Shown: piece by piece, positions 46,129-59,096 of the stretch
Layout: each line of letters begins with the position of its first letter
How positions within the stretch are numbered: the stretch's first letter is position 1
From: Polyporus tsugae
Taxonomy: Eukaryota; Basidiomycota; Agaricomycetes; Polyporales; Polyporaceae
DNA: 64,000 nucleotides
Direction of reading: 5' to 3'
NCBI GenBank assembly: GCA_024305745.1
Contig: JAHRBS010000007.1
Coordinates: forward strand, 744,001 to 808,000
Notes under the pieces: generated by a model
The model's database searches: none
The model's input: only the letters and a program-made list of their open reading frames with translations
What the model was told of the DNA's origin: nothing
Made by a program: the position numbers and the translations under genes

Positions 46129-49100
46129 ACATGCTGTACTTTTTCGTCCTATTATATATTCTTTCTAAGCGACAGGTGCGGGCGTGCGCGAGATCGTTTG
46201 GGTCTTTGGCGGCAAGCGCGGATGGTCGTGCCGCTTTTGCGAGACCGACCGATAGGGCAGGAGTCGTATTGGTTTCCTGCGAGCGTAACATCAAGGTTGG
46301 GGCGGCTTTTCGGGTGACCTTGTCGCAGGCTACTGGCAACAGGGTGCAAAGCAACAACCCCACGCCTGGATGTGCACTGTTGAGGAGATGCCTCTTAGCT
46401 GACTTAAGGCGACCATCGTTTTGTTCTTTGCGGCGGGACCGAACTGTGTTGGTCCACGTCGCGACCACGACATGCATGAAACTCGGTATCTTATTATTTC
46501 CTGTTACAGCAGCCAACCCTCATGACCCTCTGACCCTCTCGCTCGCTCCGTATTTATCGGTCATGGCCGGTCCCGACCGACGGCTATACATACAATGTGC
46601 TGTCCGGGATCTTTCAATGAGTTATCCTTTCATGGTATCGTTGCCTGTGCAGGAGAACGTTGTATCTATGCTAACGAAGGGCTCCAGGTGCACCCCCTCC
46701 CTACGGACGCTTAATGATAAAGCATGATACCATCCGGCCGCGGTTACTACTCCGTTACGATCGCGGCCAGCAGCACTCAACTTCAAGCCACTGATACGCA
46801 CCTTAAGTGCGACTCTCCACACTAGTCGTATGCTCCTGCTTCTATCCATGAAGCTTCAAGTTGAAGTTGCCATGATGCCCGGCTTTCCGACGTCTACCTC
46901 CGACAAAAGATCTAACGCCATGGTCGCAAAGTACTCACAGCCAATGAAATGTCCGATGCCATATGGAACTTTGACCTGCGCTGGGCTGACAGTGACAAGT
47001 TTGACATGGACCGCTGAAGATCCCGCGGTACGGAGCGCCAGCGAGCTATAAACAAAATCATACATACACGGGGCCGCGACGCTGACATTCAAACAGAGAA
47101 TCGTGAACGAACGACCAACTGGACACGCCGACGACGTCGCATGCACATGCAGTACCCCCTAGGGTCGCTACACCGTGTAAATATGTGCGTCCGTTCATTC
47201 CTTTCTCGAACGGTGCTTGACGGGTCGACTGGTTCACGTTCAAAACCGTTCAGGATCGCCAGCAAGCCCACGAGGTCAAAGCCGTTACGGCTTCGGCCTT
47301 GGGAGTGGTACGGGAGAGGTCCGACGTCATCGGAAACGACCTCTCATGAACGAAATGAGCCAAATTTAGGGTGGCCCCAAGCTGTTACTACGTCCGAACG
47401 TCTGTGCACCGTACCGCGGGGGACGGCTGCCGCTCACTGGGCCGCACTAGGACCCCAATTGACACTGGTATTCCAAGCGTTACGCCGCCGTCCCCGGGGT
47501 TGCGCGAACATCTTCACTCACTGGTCGAAATGGAAGCACCGCCAGGCATGGCCGCGGGTAGTGCTATATTGATTAGTGGAAGGCTGACGGTTGCTAGTCG
47601 CATGCAAATGTGCAAGCCGCGTTGCCGTGGGACGGTGACATAATTTCCTAGGTGTATGGCTACGAGGGGGTGAGTGCGTTAGCTACGGCATTGCGCACCG
47701 GGGTGGTGACTCTGATCACTGGCATAGCCCTGACGTTCAGTAACCTGATGTCCGAAAATCTAACCCGGGCCCGACGTTCAGCGTTTGTGCACCCCAGAGT
47801 GACAAGGTATGTACCTCTTATATACTTGGAATGGTCGGATCGGCAGAGTGCCTTCACAATGTCTGTTCCCCTTGCACGGAACACGGGCAATAAACCTCTA
47901 CCCGTGGCCGCACTAATAAACACTGCAGGCGCGGTACAAGTCACCCGACAGTGCTGGCCCAATAATCTGAACAACCAACTTGGCTCAAGCTTTTCTTCGA
48001 AGACCCAGGACAGGGAGGTTGACCCATACGTGCGCATGGCTGGTCAATGCTGGTCCACCATGGTGGCAATGGACCGGACCGGCGAGTACTTCATGGATGG
48101 TTTCCTCGTATGGGCCGCCGGAATGTGAGCACCTAACAATCAGACCGCCAGGCCACCTTTGTACCGAGCTACGACGGCCACAGAGCTGCTTCTAGGAATA
48201 TTGATCGATGGTTTTAATCATGAACTGCCTATGGTCACAAGAGAGGGCTCGCTACGCTGCTGTGCTCCTGGCATTTGTGTTGAGATGATCACTGTGCGTA
48301 AACGTCAGACCTTGTGCCCCTCCCACACTGCACGAGGGGTTCGCGGGGAAATTTGACCAGGCTGTCTGCTCCTAGAAGGATTGCGAGCACTTCGGCGTAT
48401 CCAGGCACCACGAGGACATCTCAGCAGCCCTGGTATAGGTGCCGTAAATGCGGCGGCCAAACGACCTTGGGGATTTAGACCTTAGACGTGAGCGGCTCGG
48501 CCACGGTAGTCGGGCATCACCCATCCCGATGCCTGGTGTCTCCAGCATGTCCCCGATTACCAACCATTCAGGCTCAGGACCGGTCGCCACCTGCGTGGTT
48601 TGAACATGATCACGATGGTTTGCGTGAGTACTACAATATAGCAATATATATCGTTTCTCCTGCAAAAAAGAACAAAGCATGAGAGCAGTACTGCCACCGT
48701 TGCGCTGCCATTTAATTGAATCCGGATCAAGTTCAACTGTTCAAACATGCAAGATGAACCTCAGGCTAGCCGCACAGCCGCCGCCACGCTCGTGACAAGA
48801 CGGCACAACCTCATTGCATTACGGTTCTTGGGTCCCGGCGCAGAGATGCATCAGTTGTATCGGACGCCACCCTTGAGTCTGACGTGAACAGCCCTGCGAT
48901 GCGCCTTTGTTTGGTATGCGTTGTACTCTAACGTTCGTACGCAGCAGGCCCACGGCGGGAAAAGCCCGATGATTCATGTAGGGAAATTCCGGGGGGATTT
49001 TTGGGCCACCAAACGCGCATGTCTTCCAAATTCCTCTCGCGCCTTTGTCGTCCTCTTTGTCACACCCCGGGGTTGAAATGGTATGGACACGTTAAGTGGC

Positions 49101-49782
49101 GCACAAGATTTCCCAAAGATATCCTCACTTAAACCATCAGGCTTTGCCCGCCGTGAGGTTTATACAGCCATGTCTCGGGCTATCGTCACGCTGCACGGCA
49201 AGCGTCATGGCTGCTGGACTCCTTCACGTGATCAAGCTACTACCATCTGTGGTTTACTCGGTGCTTCCACCTGTGTGCCTGCCAGTGCCCATGACGTTGA
49301 CCTCGAATTGCTGCGACATGAGATACCATCGGCGCCGGCGGCCATTGCTCACGCCGCAGTGCCTAACTGTAATACACTACTACTCACGCTGCGTTAGGTT
49401 GAGCCGTTCCAGGCTGAAATTGCTGAAAGCCGCCCGGTGAATTACCCCCGACGTTAAGTAGTCGAGTTTGGTCGCGGGGCCCTTGGTGATCATCATGAGT
49501 CCTAAGATACCGACCAGGCGGCGCGCCGTCAGTCATATGCATGATCAGTAGAGCCGCCGCAGCGAGAAACTTCGCCAACTGTGGGAGATCCGAGCTCCGT
49601 GGGCGCATCAAGAAGCTTCACCGGACTCTGTGAACATTGATATTCAGAGCGACTGCGACCTGCGAACTTTCATTTGCGGCGTGGGTTCGTGGATTGACCG
49701 GTGTCTTTGGAGATCAGGCGTAAGCAATGACAATGGAGGTGGGTCATTTATACCCAGCTCCACACGTTGCTCGTCTGTGGAT
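46129..49782. other. Gene-poor 3.65-kb stretch
   Basis: No gene, RNA or transposon end could be supported. The longest open frames are 47141-47572 (+, 143 codons), 47652-48128 (+, 158 codons) and 47660-48037 (-, 125 codons, antisense to the previous). Their translations show no motif, and no splice chain links them. It may be decayed duplicated sequence, since a broken NmrA copy starts at its right end. Confidence 0.4.
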
Positions 49783-51066
49783 AGACCTACGGTTGTAGTC
49801 GTTGGTGGCACAGGCCGATTGGGTACGTCCCTTTCACATCGCACCCTTGTGGTTGGACGGCGCGCGATGCTTTGGCAGGTTTCAGCGAGGTCTTCCTCAC
49901 TGAATTTCGCTCGGAGTTCCTGAACATCAAAATCACCACTCGGGAGGCGTCTACACTGAAGGCGCAAGACCTGCAAAGGAAGGGTGCGGAATTGATCCAG
50001 TGGGATCCTGCCGATGAGCGATCCCTCGACGGAGAGTTTTCAAGGGCGCCGACGTAGTCGTCGACGCCCTCGATAGCGCCAAGCTCCGTAGAGAGGAGAA
50101 AATGGAGATCACGAAACATGCGCTCAGGAGCGGACCGAAGGTGTACTTCCTGCGCGAGTTCGGGGTGTAAGCACAGCCGTTCCATTGGCAAAATGTTGGT
50201 GACCCAGGATGCATTAGCGACCACCGCCAGAACGATTTCCCCGGATACGACCACCCAGAGTGGGAGGCCAAACGTCTGCATGCGAACCAGGCGCGTATGT
50301 TGGGAGGGAACACGACGAAGGTGTTATCTCTCAACAACGGGCTCTTCCTCGAGAACGGGTTTGGGGTGAGCTTGCTTCCGCAACTTTGTTCGATCTGCCA
50401 CATCAGCCGACGTCGGACGCGCGCTGATTATAACTTAAGGCACGGATGATCATGATCATAGGTGTATGGTAAGTCTCGGGCTCGATATGCGGGGGATTCG
50501 GCGGTGAGAGGGGATCGTACTGACCGCAGGGAATCCATATTTCAGCCGGGTTTGACGTGGAGAAGAACGAGTACGGATGCATTGGCCCGCCCAATCAGCG
50601 GGTCGCCTTCACGTCGACTACGGATATTGGGTGGGCTGTCGCGCGGCTCGCCGTCCTCGCGCTGGCCCCCGCCACTGCGCCCAACGTTGCGGACCATGTG
50701 CGTATCTCTGGGAGCGTCTTCAGCTACGAAGACGTGAGGGACCTCGTTTCAAAGATAAAGGGCCTCAGGAAGGGTGAAGTTAGAAGCGAAGATTTAGAAG
50801 GACACAAGAAGAGTTTACCGGGAGAACGGGAGAAGCCAGGGAGCATTTTGCATGCCGGCCCCTCCATCTGGTGCGTGTTTCGAGTGGCCGCTCTGTGTCG
50901 AAAAAACGCTAATACGATGATCCCTTCTTCTTGTTCTTTGTTAAAGCGTGCTGATGGGAGAGGTCAAGCTCAATTTTTCGAGGGAGAACCAGAAAGCGCT
51001 CGTGGATGAGGGAGAGAGGCAGTGGAGGTGAAGATTGCGGAAGATGAATTGCATGATCAATTGTGA
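49783..51066 (+). pseudogene. NmrA-like pseudogene
   Basis: Degenerate paralogue of the gene at 40449-41624, opposite strand. Homologous blocks follow in order: TVVVVGGTGRLG (49786-), FSEVFLTEFRSEFL, DVVVDALDSAKL, KVYFLREFG, NDFPGYDHPEWEAKRL, FDVEKNEYGC, DIGWAVARLAVLA, HVRISGSVFSYEDV and VLMGEVKLNFSRENQ. Lesions: no in-frame ATG before the Rossmann motif, a one-base loss near 50036-50046 that brings a TAG within a few codons, and a TGA at 51029-51031 from a second shift just before the C-terminal block. Introns are still recognisable, including a possible 7-nt exon at 50462-50468. Most splice sites remain canonical, which points to recent decay. Confidence 0.85.
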
Positions 51067-51737
51067 TTTCTGTACTTTAAAGCCTCCGTCCGAACACGAT
51101 GTTCATCCTGTGCATGAGATGATCGACCACAAACTGTACGTTAACCCGGGTCCTTCTAACTTCGAGAGGTGAGTGCGAACAAAGATAGGTTTGATAAATG
51201 CCGACTGTGAGAGTCATGAGCGCACGTTAGCAGGTGATACCCTCAAGTCCCTGGAACACCCGAATCTCGTTCTTCGACCAATGAGTGAAGGTCCCGAAAA
51301 GCTACGCAGTGTCCCGTGAACATTTCGTAGAGCCCTCGGCCGAAGTTCGACGTCGTTCCGACCGACAATTTTTGGGGCTCAGAAGTTGTGTCACAGCAGT
51401 GCTTCCGATTGACGAGAGCCGAAAAGCGAGAAAGTTGACTGGTTCTGAGACTCACCTATCCCGAGAGATCCCGCCAGTACGACGCGTATACGAGGACGAA
51501 GGAAACGACGAGGAATGCGGCCTGCGCGGCGAGAGGCTGAAAGAGAGATGAGGTGTGGGAGAGGGGCGGCATTGCCCGGGCCGCAATTGGCTCCGCCCAA
51601 ACCCCGCGGGTAATGCCGGAAAAGCCGAAGGTATCACGTGGCCTCAGAATGAGAACACGCTCGCGTCCGCGCACGTCCTCTTTCGTCGGTCTCCTCGTCC
51701 TACGTCCTACGCACTCGCTGTCCACCTGAACATCGCC
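51067..51737. other. Intergenic, ADK1 promoter
   Basis: 671 bp between the NmrA pseudogene and adenylate kinase. It is pyrimidine-rich immediately upstream of the ADK1 ATG (51665-51735). No gene recognised. Confidence 0.4.
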
Positions 51738-52848
<1,111 letters not shown>

Positions 52849-54381
52849 CCTCGACAGAATGCACGAACTTTGTCGGCCCGGGACCTCGTTAGCGTACTTA
52901 CCTCTGTGTAGTAGCCCTTAGATAGAACCTTATTGTCGATATAAAGTCATTGTCTCCGTGTTAGACTCGTTGCGGGCGTTGCATTTTCGGAAGTCTGGAT
53001 GGATTGGCGTCTGGTTTCGGTTGCGTGCATGCTCGTGGCTTGAATGTCCGGCTCTCGGTGAAATGGGGGCGCTGGACAACGTTGTCCCCGATTTTCAAAT
53101 AGACGTCCAAGTAAACTGCGGTTTTTGAGCGACGCAAAACCCGAAGTACTGTATGTATTCCGTATGATTGGGGCATCGATAGCGGAAACAGTCTTGCCTT
53201 TGGGTTCTCGTAGGGGCACCTCGGCGAGGATGGTATCGTCGAGCTCGTCAAGTGGCCTCTTCTGATTGTCCCGCTGACGCCTTTGGGCTATCGGGAACGT
53301 AATATGACTATCCATTGGCTGTCTATCGAGTCCAGTGGTCCCACATTGCACCGCCAGACGCCCGGGACTCGCGGTTTTCTGGAACGTCGATTTATTGCAA
53401 TATTCACAGAGCTCCAAACCTCGTATTCTGCTGACGAGGGCTAGCCAGGGTTTACGTCCGCAGCGTGTTGGACTTGAACACACTCAAGGAAGGAAGTCCC
53501 CGGAACCGGGGTGTGTGAATGGCCTAACCACCACGCCTACCAAATTTGGCAGTAACCCACATCGGTGCTTGTGCTTCCGCACCATGATCGACGGAGCGCC
53601 GATATCCCACTTACTCATGACTTAGAGTCAACGTCGGGCGAAGCCAATGCGCGATTTATCCGGACGGACACGTTTGGGACCGAGTACTTATGGCATGACA
53701 CTGTTGAGTCCTCGAGGACGCCTGGCGACGTTGGTTTCGATGTCGGGTGAAGTTGTTGCGAAGGATGGTCGAGCAAACGCGGGCCCGCTGCCAGTGATGC
53801 GTGTGTTTCGGGAAAGCACGGCAGTGGGTGACCTGCCCTGAAGGAGGAGAAGCTCAGGGACCAGCGTCGCTGGGGACAGTGTTGGGACGTTTCAACGTTT
53901 TTCAACTTCCGAGCGTGATTCCGAGCCTTCGGGACTCGTCGAGTGCTATCTGTGCGTCTAACTGTATCCCATACTCGAACGGATCTTTACAAATCGCTTG
54001 AATCTTGATGCACATCCGGCGAGGCTAGATATGGTAGGTCCGGCACAGGCGGTGCAAGCGGTGCTGGGACGACAATGTCGGCGGGTGCGGCGACAACCCA
54101 GCCTCCTGGAGGGCACAGCGGCCGCAGAGGTCCTGCGTGTCGCCATGTGGCATCTCGGACGCGGGGCTGGTCGACTGTTGAGATCGACTGATTTCGTGAT
54201 GCTGGAGAAGAGTTTGAGCCACGGTGCAGCGCTCGTCTAGGTGGACAAATAGATGCAGGCGCGTTTACGGCACTGGGAGCGCCTGTGCTTCTCGTAGATT
54301 ACCGCTCGGACTTACTTGAACACACACATCGCGTTTCCTTCCCCCCGATCTCCTACGCACCTCCCACAGACCGCCCACGCC
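52849..54381. other. Intergenic, transcription-factor promoter region
   Basis: 1.5 kb between ADK1 and the Zn2Cys6 gene. Open frames on both strands near 52950-53900 are short and carry no known motif. No transposon ends noticed. Confidence 0.4.
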
Positions 54382-56702
54382 ATGAAGGCATCGACTGCTC
54401 TCCAGCGCGGCATGGCTTGCCTCTGCTGCCGCAAGCGCAAGATGGTCAGTCAACTCTCCTCGACCTCTCTACATTGCTGCTCAGCTTGACACCTATTCGT
54501 GCTGCTAGAAATGTGACGGCGCGCGCCCAGTGTGCGGGCAGTGTTCCAAGGCCAACAGGGCGGACGAATGTCAGTACTATGAGAAGAAACGGACCAGTCG
54601 AACCCAGCTCCTCCAGGCGAAGGTCACCAAGCTCGAAGCACGCCTCCGCGAGCTTGAAGCCGAACAATCACCACTAGAGTCGTCCTCTAGCTCAGGCTCC
54701 CAATCACCTCAGACGGACCGGCTATCCCTGAACCTATCCCGTACGTTCATGTTCGCTCACATATCCTCGCCAGACGTCGGTCTGAATGCATCCTCCGGGT
54801 GTTGCCCACGTTCCTTCCTTCTCCTTCCAGAGTCAGAGCTTGGTCTTCCCTTCGACCCCGCCTCTGTCTTCAATACCCCTGAAGTAGACTACCTAGGCAA
54901 CGGCGATGCATTCCCACATTTTGATGAAGGGTCGTTCTTCCCGGATTTTCCAGACTCTGGCTCAGGGTGTCTTCCTTGGTCTGGCGATGGTTTGGACGCC
55001 TCGCCGTCCCTCGTAAATGACTTCCTCGCCCAATGTCCAAATCCAAGCATCAGTAGTCTACACGAATCTTCTCCCGGCCCGTCTCTGAACTGGTGGGAAA
55101 ATGACGTCTTCTGCGAGAACAAGCAAATGCTGTACGCCTGCGTTTCGTACCGGTCCCACAAGGAGTAAAAACGCTAACTTGACTTGGTGTGCCGAATAGG
55201 CTTGACATATTTTTTGCACATCGACATCAGTGCTCGTTTGACGTGCATATAGGACGCTTCAAAGCCGCGCTGCTTCTGCCAACTGCCCGAAAACCGCATC
55301 CATCCTTGGTCGACGCCATTTACCTTCTCGCCTGCTACTTCTCACGGTCGCCGCCTCTCACCGAGCTCGAGCCACACTTTCTCAAACGCTCCTTGCGGGG
55401 CATCGCCGAGGCACTCCAAAACTCCGACCGCATCGTCCACGTCCTCCAGGCATCCTGCCTCCTCGCCGTCTACTTCTTCTGGCACGGCCGCACCCTCGAG
55501 GGCTACTACCACTCCTCCATCGCCGCGCGGCTCGCTGTCGGTCTAGGGCTGCACCAGATCTCGTCCAAGGAGCAGTTCCAGTTCCTCCAGCGCAATGCTA
55601 CCGGCTACCAAGACGCACCGGCGCCGCTGAAGGCCTCTGTGCCGCTGAACCCGCCCTTGGACGAGGTGGAGTACGCCGAGCGGATAGCGGCGTTCTGGCA
55701 GATCTTTGCGGTGGACCGAGCGTGGGCGGTCGCTACGGGCCTGCCCACCGCCCTGCCGGACGACGACCACCCTCGATCGCGGATAACGACGATATGGCCG
55801 ATGGCGATCCCAGATGATCCGGAGGTGCGTGGCACATTTTGCTCGCTATCGCAGTGAGGCTGAGATTCCCTCGATCGTAGCCCACGCTGGACAATGGCTT
55901 GCTGCAAGCGTTCCCTGGCGCCCATCTTTCGGGGTCGTCTGGTCTGCAGGCCCTCCGGGTGAAAGCCTTTGCCCTGTTCGAGAGGACAGCACGGTTCTCT
56001 GCTTGTGAGTCAGCCGGCCATTCATCTGCCTCCTGGATATCGTCCTCATCATTCGAAATATGTGGCCACGTAGCACCCGCTAAGGACGACAGCCGCTACT
56101 CGCTCGAGATGTCGGTGACTCAGTTCCTGTCGAACTTGTCGAGTCTGCATTCGCAGCAGTTCTCGATGCCGTTCGTGCCCAGCGTCGATTACCTGTCGTT
56201 GCAGTCCGTTATGTATGCGGCAACGATCCACCTGCATCGCGATGACCTCGAGGTCCACCCGCAGTCTTATCAGAAGTGCCTCTGGGCGGCAAACGCCATG
56301 ACGGCCCTTGTTCGGCAGCTGAGGGACAACGACTACGATGGGTTGTGCCCGATAATTAGCGTACGTGCATCTTCATGTGCGTCTTGTATCATCAGCATGA
56401 GATACTGATTTTACGGCGGATGTCTGCAGACGGGCTGGCGCTCGGCGGCTGAGGTGTATCTTCGGGTACTCGCTATGCCTCAACATAGCCTCCCGACGAC
56501 CGTCGAGGTGTTTGAGCAGCAGATCGACACCGTCGTCGGTGCGTTGCAGCGGTTAGGGCAGCTCTTTCCTGTGGCTGGTACGTTGCGCCGTCCGTCGAGC
56601 CTCTCCCGTTCGTCACTCACCGTTCCTTCAGGCAGCTATGCGGCTAAGGTGCAAGAAGATCGGGCCGCCTCCCGTCGAGCATACGTTCCCTCCATTGCAT
56701 GA
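54382..56702 (+). CDS. Zn2Cys6 transcription factor with fungal-specific TF domain
   Basis: DNA-binding regulator of the Gal4 type; target genes unknown. Exons 54382-54444, 54509-54740, 54831-55131, 55200-55824, 55881-56004, 56074-56360, 56430-56577 and 56632-56702 give 616 residues. The binuclear cluster is C13-x2-C16-x6-C23-x6-C30-x2-C33-x8-C42, with intron 1 in the middle (CLCCRKRKM / KCDGARPVC). A coiled-coil dimerisation stretch (about 52-72, LLQAKVTKLEARLRELEAEQ) and an acidic Ser/Pro-rich region follow. The fungal_trans domain begins about residue 199 (DIFFAHRHQCSFDVHIGRF), with SLRGIAEALQNSDRIVHVLQ, ARLAVGLGLHQI and AERIAAFWQIFAVDRAWAV. The last exon is the least certain because a second frame would end at 56712. 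Confidence 0.9.
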
Positions 56703-59096
56703 CCCCTTATGACAAGTACTAGTCACTTGCTTTCTCCCCCATCATTAGGTTCGGCCGCACGTATGGATATGTCAGCTTTTCGTTTATTATACCTCAGCGC
56801 CGTGTATATTATAGGTGTTTCGCACCACACCGTCCCACGCTCTCCTTCGTTCTCAGGCCTGTTAACATAACTATTTCGGACTCTCGGGATTCCCTGGACG
56901 GTCAGCCTTGCTTCGGATTCTCACGGACAATCTTTTTGCTTCGTTCCGGACGGACGCTTTTCATTCCCCAGTAACTTTAACGTGTACATGTGTTGTGTCC
57001 GACCCGTGTGTGTTTATGAACTTGTATCGATTAGCTCTGTCCCTCCCTTCACGTACTACACTCTGCATAGACCACTGCATAACCACTGCTTACCCAATCA
57101 TATATCCGCCGCGGCTTCCCATTCTTCTATGCCCAAGTTCGGCATGGCTTTGTTAATATTAATGATGTTGTATCACATGTGCCTCGATGATTGGAGGTAC
57201 CAGTAACTCCGAGCCCTCTGTGGCACGTCGCACATCGCACATAAGTAGATGTCCAACTTGTCTGTAAGGGCTGGGGCGTCCAGATGTCACCCCGCCCTCC
57301 GGTCGGGTGGTGTTGCGAAAGTTGCGAGGCCGATGTGCTAGCGGCCGAGGTGAATGTGATAGACTCGGACGCACAGCCTGGCTCCCGCCGGGGTCGATAA
57401 GCAACATCCCTGGCAATGGTGTCCGTAGCCACCGGGAACGGAGTCGTTTCGCCCCAAGGCCGAATGCAGACCGCACACCAATTTAAACCACTCTGCCGCT
57501 CCGTCCGTCACCGGATCGGAAAAAGCTGCCCCGGCGAAAGGCAATCTCGGAAACCTTTGAAAGCTTCCTACCAGAAGTTACACATTCCTGGGAGTCAGCG
57601 ATGCTATCCCGGCCATGCGCATCATCCTGCAAATGAGAGGTAAAGAGCACATTTTGGGCAATCAATATGCTCATATCTTGGGGTCGCGTTTGTCGAGGGA
57701 TGCAGGCATGCAGTACTGCACTGACCCCAACAGGAAGACGGAGCAGCTACCAAGACGATGTTAAGAACTGCCGCGGCGGGGGAGGGTTTCAACGTCGTCC
57801 ATGATTGCGAGGCACAGTGGCATGCATGGCTGAGTTACTTATTCACACCATCATCGAGGTGCAGCGTGATGTTCGTGGTGATGTGTACTCTGCGGATCTT
57901 GGGTATTGCATAAATAATCAACACAATGATTGGAGATGTACGCTTTACTCACAAATGGAACGGTTGACGTATTGTATTGCCACAATTTGTCGGCTGTTTA
58001 TACCACTAAGAGTGGCTATCTTCCTCACGAGTTACACCGCCACGTTCGGATCATCTCATGTCGATGCATGTGTACAAGCAAACCTGCGATGCCGGGGTCA
58101 GTGATGCCAAAATAACAAGAAATACAGTACCGAACACGACCAGCCCCCAGCTATTTACCATCAGCTAGTATGAGGCTTGCTAAACCTGTCCGATTTCAGA
58201 GATGTTTGTCCGATGATATTGCTGTGTTTGCTACGAAGAACAAGGTACACGGAGGAGTGAAATGAGGCACATGGATTGATAGACGCGATGATCGTGTTGT
58301 GTTGATTTTGAACCTAGTGATTGACTGAATCGATCTTGTAACATTACACCGTTCGTTGCAGCCAAGGTTGGGCTGGCAACGTTTGCGTGTTGAACATTCT
58401 TCGGTGCCGAGTCGGTCTAGGGGCGCTGCATAACAATATTAGGTTCGAAAAAGACCATCGCAATGCCGTCAGTATTTCAGGGATGGATACTGATATAGTG
58501 GGGTCATACGGGTGAGGAAAGTTATGATCAATCTGCCATCTGAGTCGTTTGCAAGCCTGAGAGGACCTGACATGCTTTTTTGACTCAGGAAATACCTATC
58601 ACAACGGTGAGCAAGGGGCGAAATACGAATAGATCAAGAAACCTACGCACCACTACCAAGTCAATCTACTATACCTAGAACTGGAACTTGGTCAATCATG
58701 TCAGAGTCCAGACAGAAGAAACGGAGTGGTATTGCTAAAGCGGTCGCGATGCAACGATACTTAGTACCTGGCCATGGACTACTTAAGTATGATTCATCGA
58801 GAATTGCTTCTCATCAGCGCCGCGTCCACTTCCGAAGTTCTAAGGCGTGTTTGATGGTCGGTGTTGGTATTTATTTGTGGCAGAAGAAGTTGCAAAAAGG
58901 CGGTGTCGGACTCCGAGTGCGGCGGAGAACATGTCTCGGAAGAGAGCGGACCGTTGCGCCTGTCCATCCCGGGCTGTTCCGGCGCTCCCTTTGTTTGGTT
59001 GAGCCAAACAGCGCTAGAGGCGCGTTGTCGGCATTGCCGCCGTCATCGAGCACAACCTTCACCGACTTCACGACGTCCTCCTAACCATACTTCGAG
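56703..59096. other. Intergenic, 2.4 kb
   Basis: Between the transcription factor and VPH1. AT-richer than the flanking genes. Open frames such as 58698-59084 (+) and 57805-58104 (+) have no motif and no consistent splice partners. No transposon, tRNA or other feature recognised. Confidence 0.4.

Noticed and set aside
47652..48128. 158-codon plus-strand open frame as a possible gene
   Set aside because: No recognisable motif, no splice partners, and an equally open antisense frame; left as unassigned.
58698..59084. 128-codon plus-strand open frame upstream of VPH1
   Set aside because: Overlaps the likely VPH1 promoter and leader, basic composition only, no motif.
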